Assembly: GCA_030606095.1 (NCBI GenBank)
Contig: JAUWHC010000025.1
Coordinates: 1-14,296, forward strand
Direction of reading: 5' to 3'
DNA: 14,296 nt
DNA from: Promethearchaeota archaeon
GTDB taxonomy: Archaea > Asgardarchaeota > Lokiarchaeia > Sigyniarchaeales > SOKP01
A program made the position numbers and the translations under genes. This document shows, one piece after another, positions 13,867-14,296 of the stretch; position 1 is the stretch's first letter, and each line of letters begins with the position of its first letter. Below the pieces are notes generated by a model. It was not told where the DNA came from, did not search any database, and saw nothing but the letters and a program-made list of their open reading frames with translations.

Positions 13867-14296
13867 ATGCAACTCGTTCGACAAGTTCAATTCAAACGTT
13901 CGAAATTATTAGACGAGATCACTTTTCTTTCAAAAAATTTGTTTAACGTCGCCATCTACACGGTTCGACAACGGTTTTTCATGGATCGTCATTGGATTCG
14001 CTATCACGAGTTATGGAACTTGTTAAAAAGCCACGAGGCGTATCAAACACTTCAAGAGATGTGCGGTTCTCATCCCCCACAACAAGTCTTAAAGCAGGTA
14101 GATCGAAACTTCAAGAGCTTTTTTAAAGCAATTAAAACATGGAAAAAAGAACCGTCTAAATTTCAAGGAATGCCAAAACTCCCCCATTACAAGCGTAAGA
14201 ACGGTCGTAATTTGGTCTATTTCACGTCTTTACAATGTAGGTTGAAGGATGGTTTTGTTTTACTCACGAGAAAGATGGAAAGGTTAGGCTTTCCGA
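13867..14296 (+). mobile_element. tnpB: TnpB (IS200/IS605-type RNA-guided nuclease), 5' part only
   Basis: From an ATG at 13867 the frame is open for 143 codons to the right window edge. The N-terminus (MQLVRQVQFKRSKLLDEITF, then LSKNLFNVAIYTVRQRFF) and the segment HPPQQVLKQVDRNFKSFFKA followed by IKTWKKEPSKFQGMPKLPHYK are characteristic of the N-terminal half of TnpB/OrfB of IS200/IS605 elements in archaea: L-P-x-x-x-A/Q-Q-x-V-L-x-x-x-D ... F-F-K/R-A-x-K ... P-K-F-x-G-x-P-x-x-P-x-Y-K. The RuvC catalytic D, E and D, the zinc finger and the reRNA-coding 3' end lie outside the window. No tnpA is seen upstream, so the element may be a TnpB-only unit. GC content and codon use are higher than in the preceding genes, consistent with a mobile origin. 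Confidence 0.87.

Overview
The window is AT-rich DNA, very probably from an Asgard archaeon of the Lokiarchaeota/Promethearchaeota kind. The evidence is a gelsolin-like domain protein, a possible longin-like small protein, several ICMT/PEMT-type membrane methyltransferases, an L-2-amino-thiazoline-4-carboxylate (ATC) hydrolase family gene, TATA-box promoters of archaeal type and frequent GTG/TTG starts. No rRNA, tRNA or CRISPR array was seen. The lineage is inferred from gene content, not from a marker gene.

Left part (1-5280): a truncated minus-strand gene of the deazaflavin-dependent (F420-type) nitroreductase family is divergent from a Ca2+/cation antiporter, and each has a TATA box in the shared intergenic region. 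Next come a large glycyl radical enzyme (779 aa, single catalytic Cys in a GCVEP motif) without its activating enzyme in the window, and a CruF-like carotenoid biosynthesis membrane protein. These appear to be separate transcription units.

Middle (5434-7381): a minus-strand DUF362 protein begins at a GTG placed against a 15-A tract. Just upstream, in another frame, is a ferredoxin-like piece with an intact CxxCxxCxxxCP motif but no normal start codon. On the plus strand follows the first ICMT/PEMT-like methyltransferase, whose 5' end is also crossed by A-tracts that break a plausible longer reading frame.

Central operon (7598-10741): an ATC hydrolase-like protein (TTG start with a strong ribosome binding site), two tandemly duplicated ICMT-like methyltransferases, a third divergent one, and a small protein that may have a longin/roadblock-type fold with a Cys-rich tail. 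A fifth methyltransferase converges on it from the minus strand, overlapping by 8 bases. Five membrane methyltransferases in about 4.3 kb is the most striking feature of the window. A role in methylating prenylated cysteine or a lipid is possible but unproven.

Right part (11220-14296): the two ends of a class I SAM-dependent methyltransferase joined with the catalytic middle missing (pseudogene); a DNA amino-methyltransferase whose homologous N-terminus extends upstream of any standard start codon; a gelsolin-like protein with an acidic repeat linker and a repeated C-terminal helical motif; and the 5' part of a TnpB gene (IS200/IS605 type) cut by the window edge.
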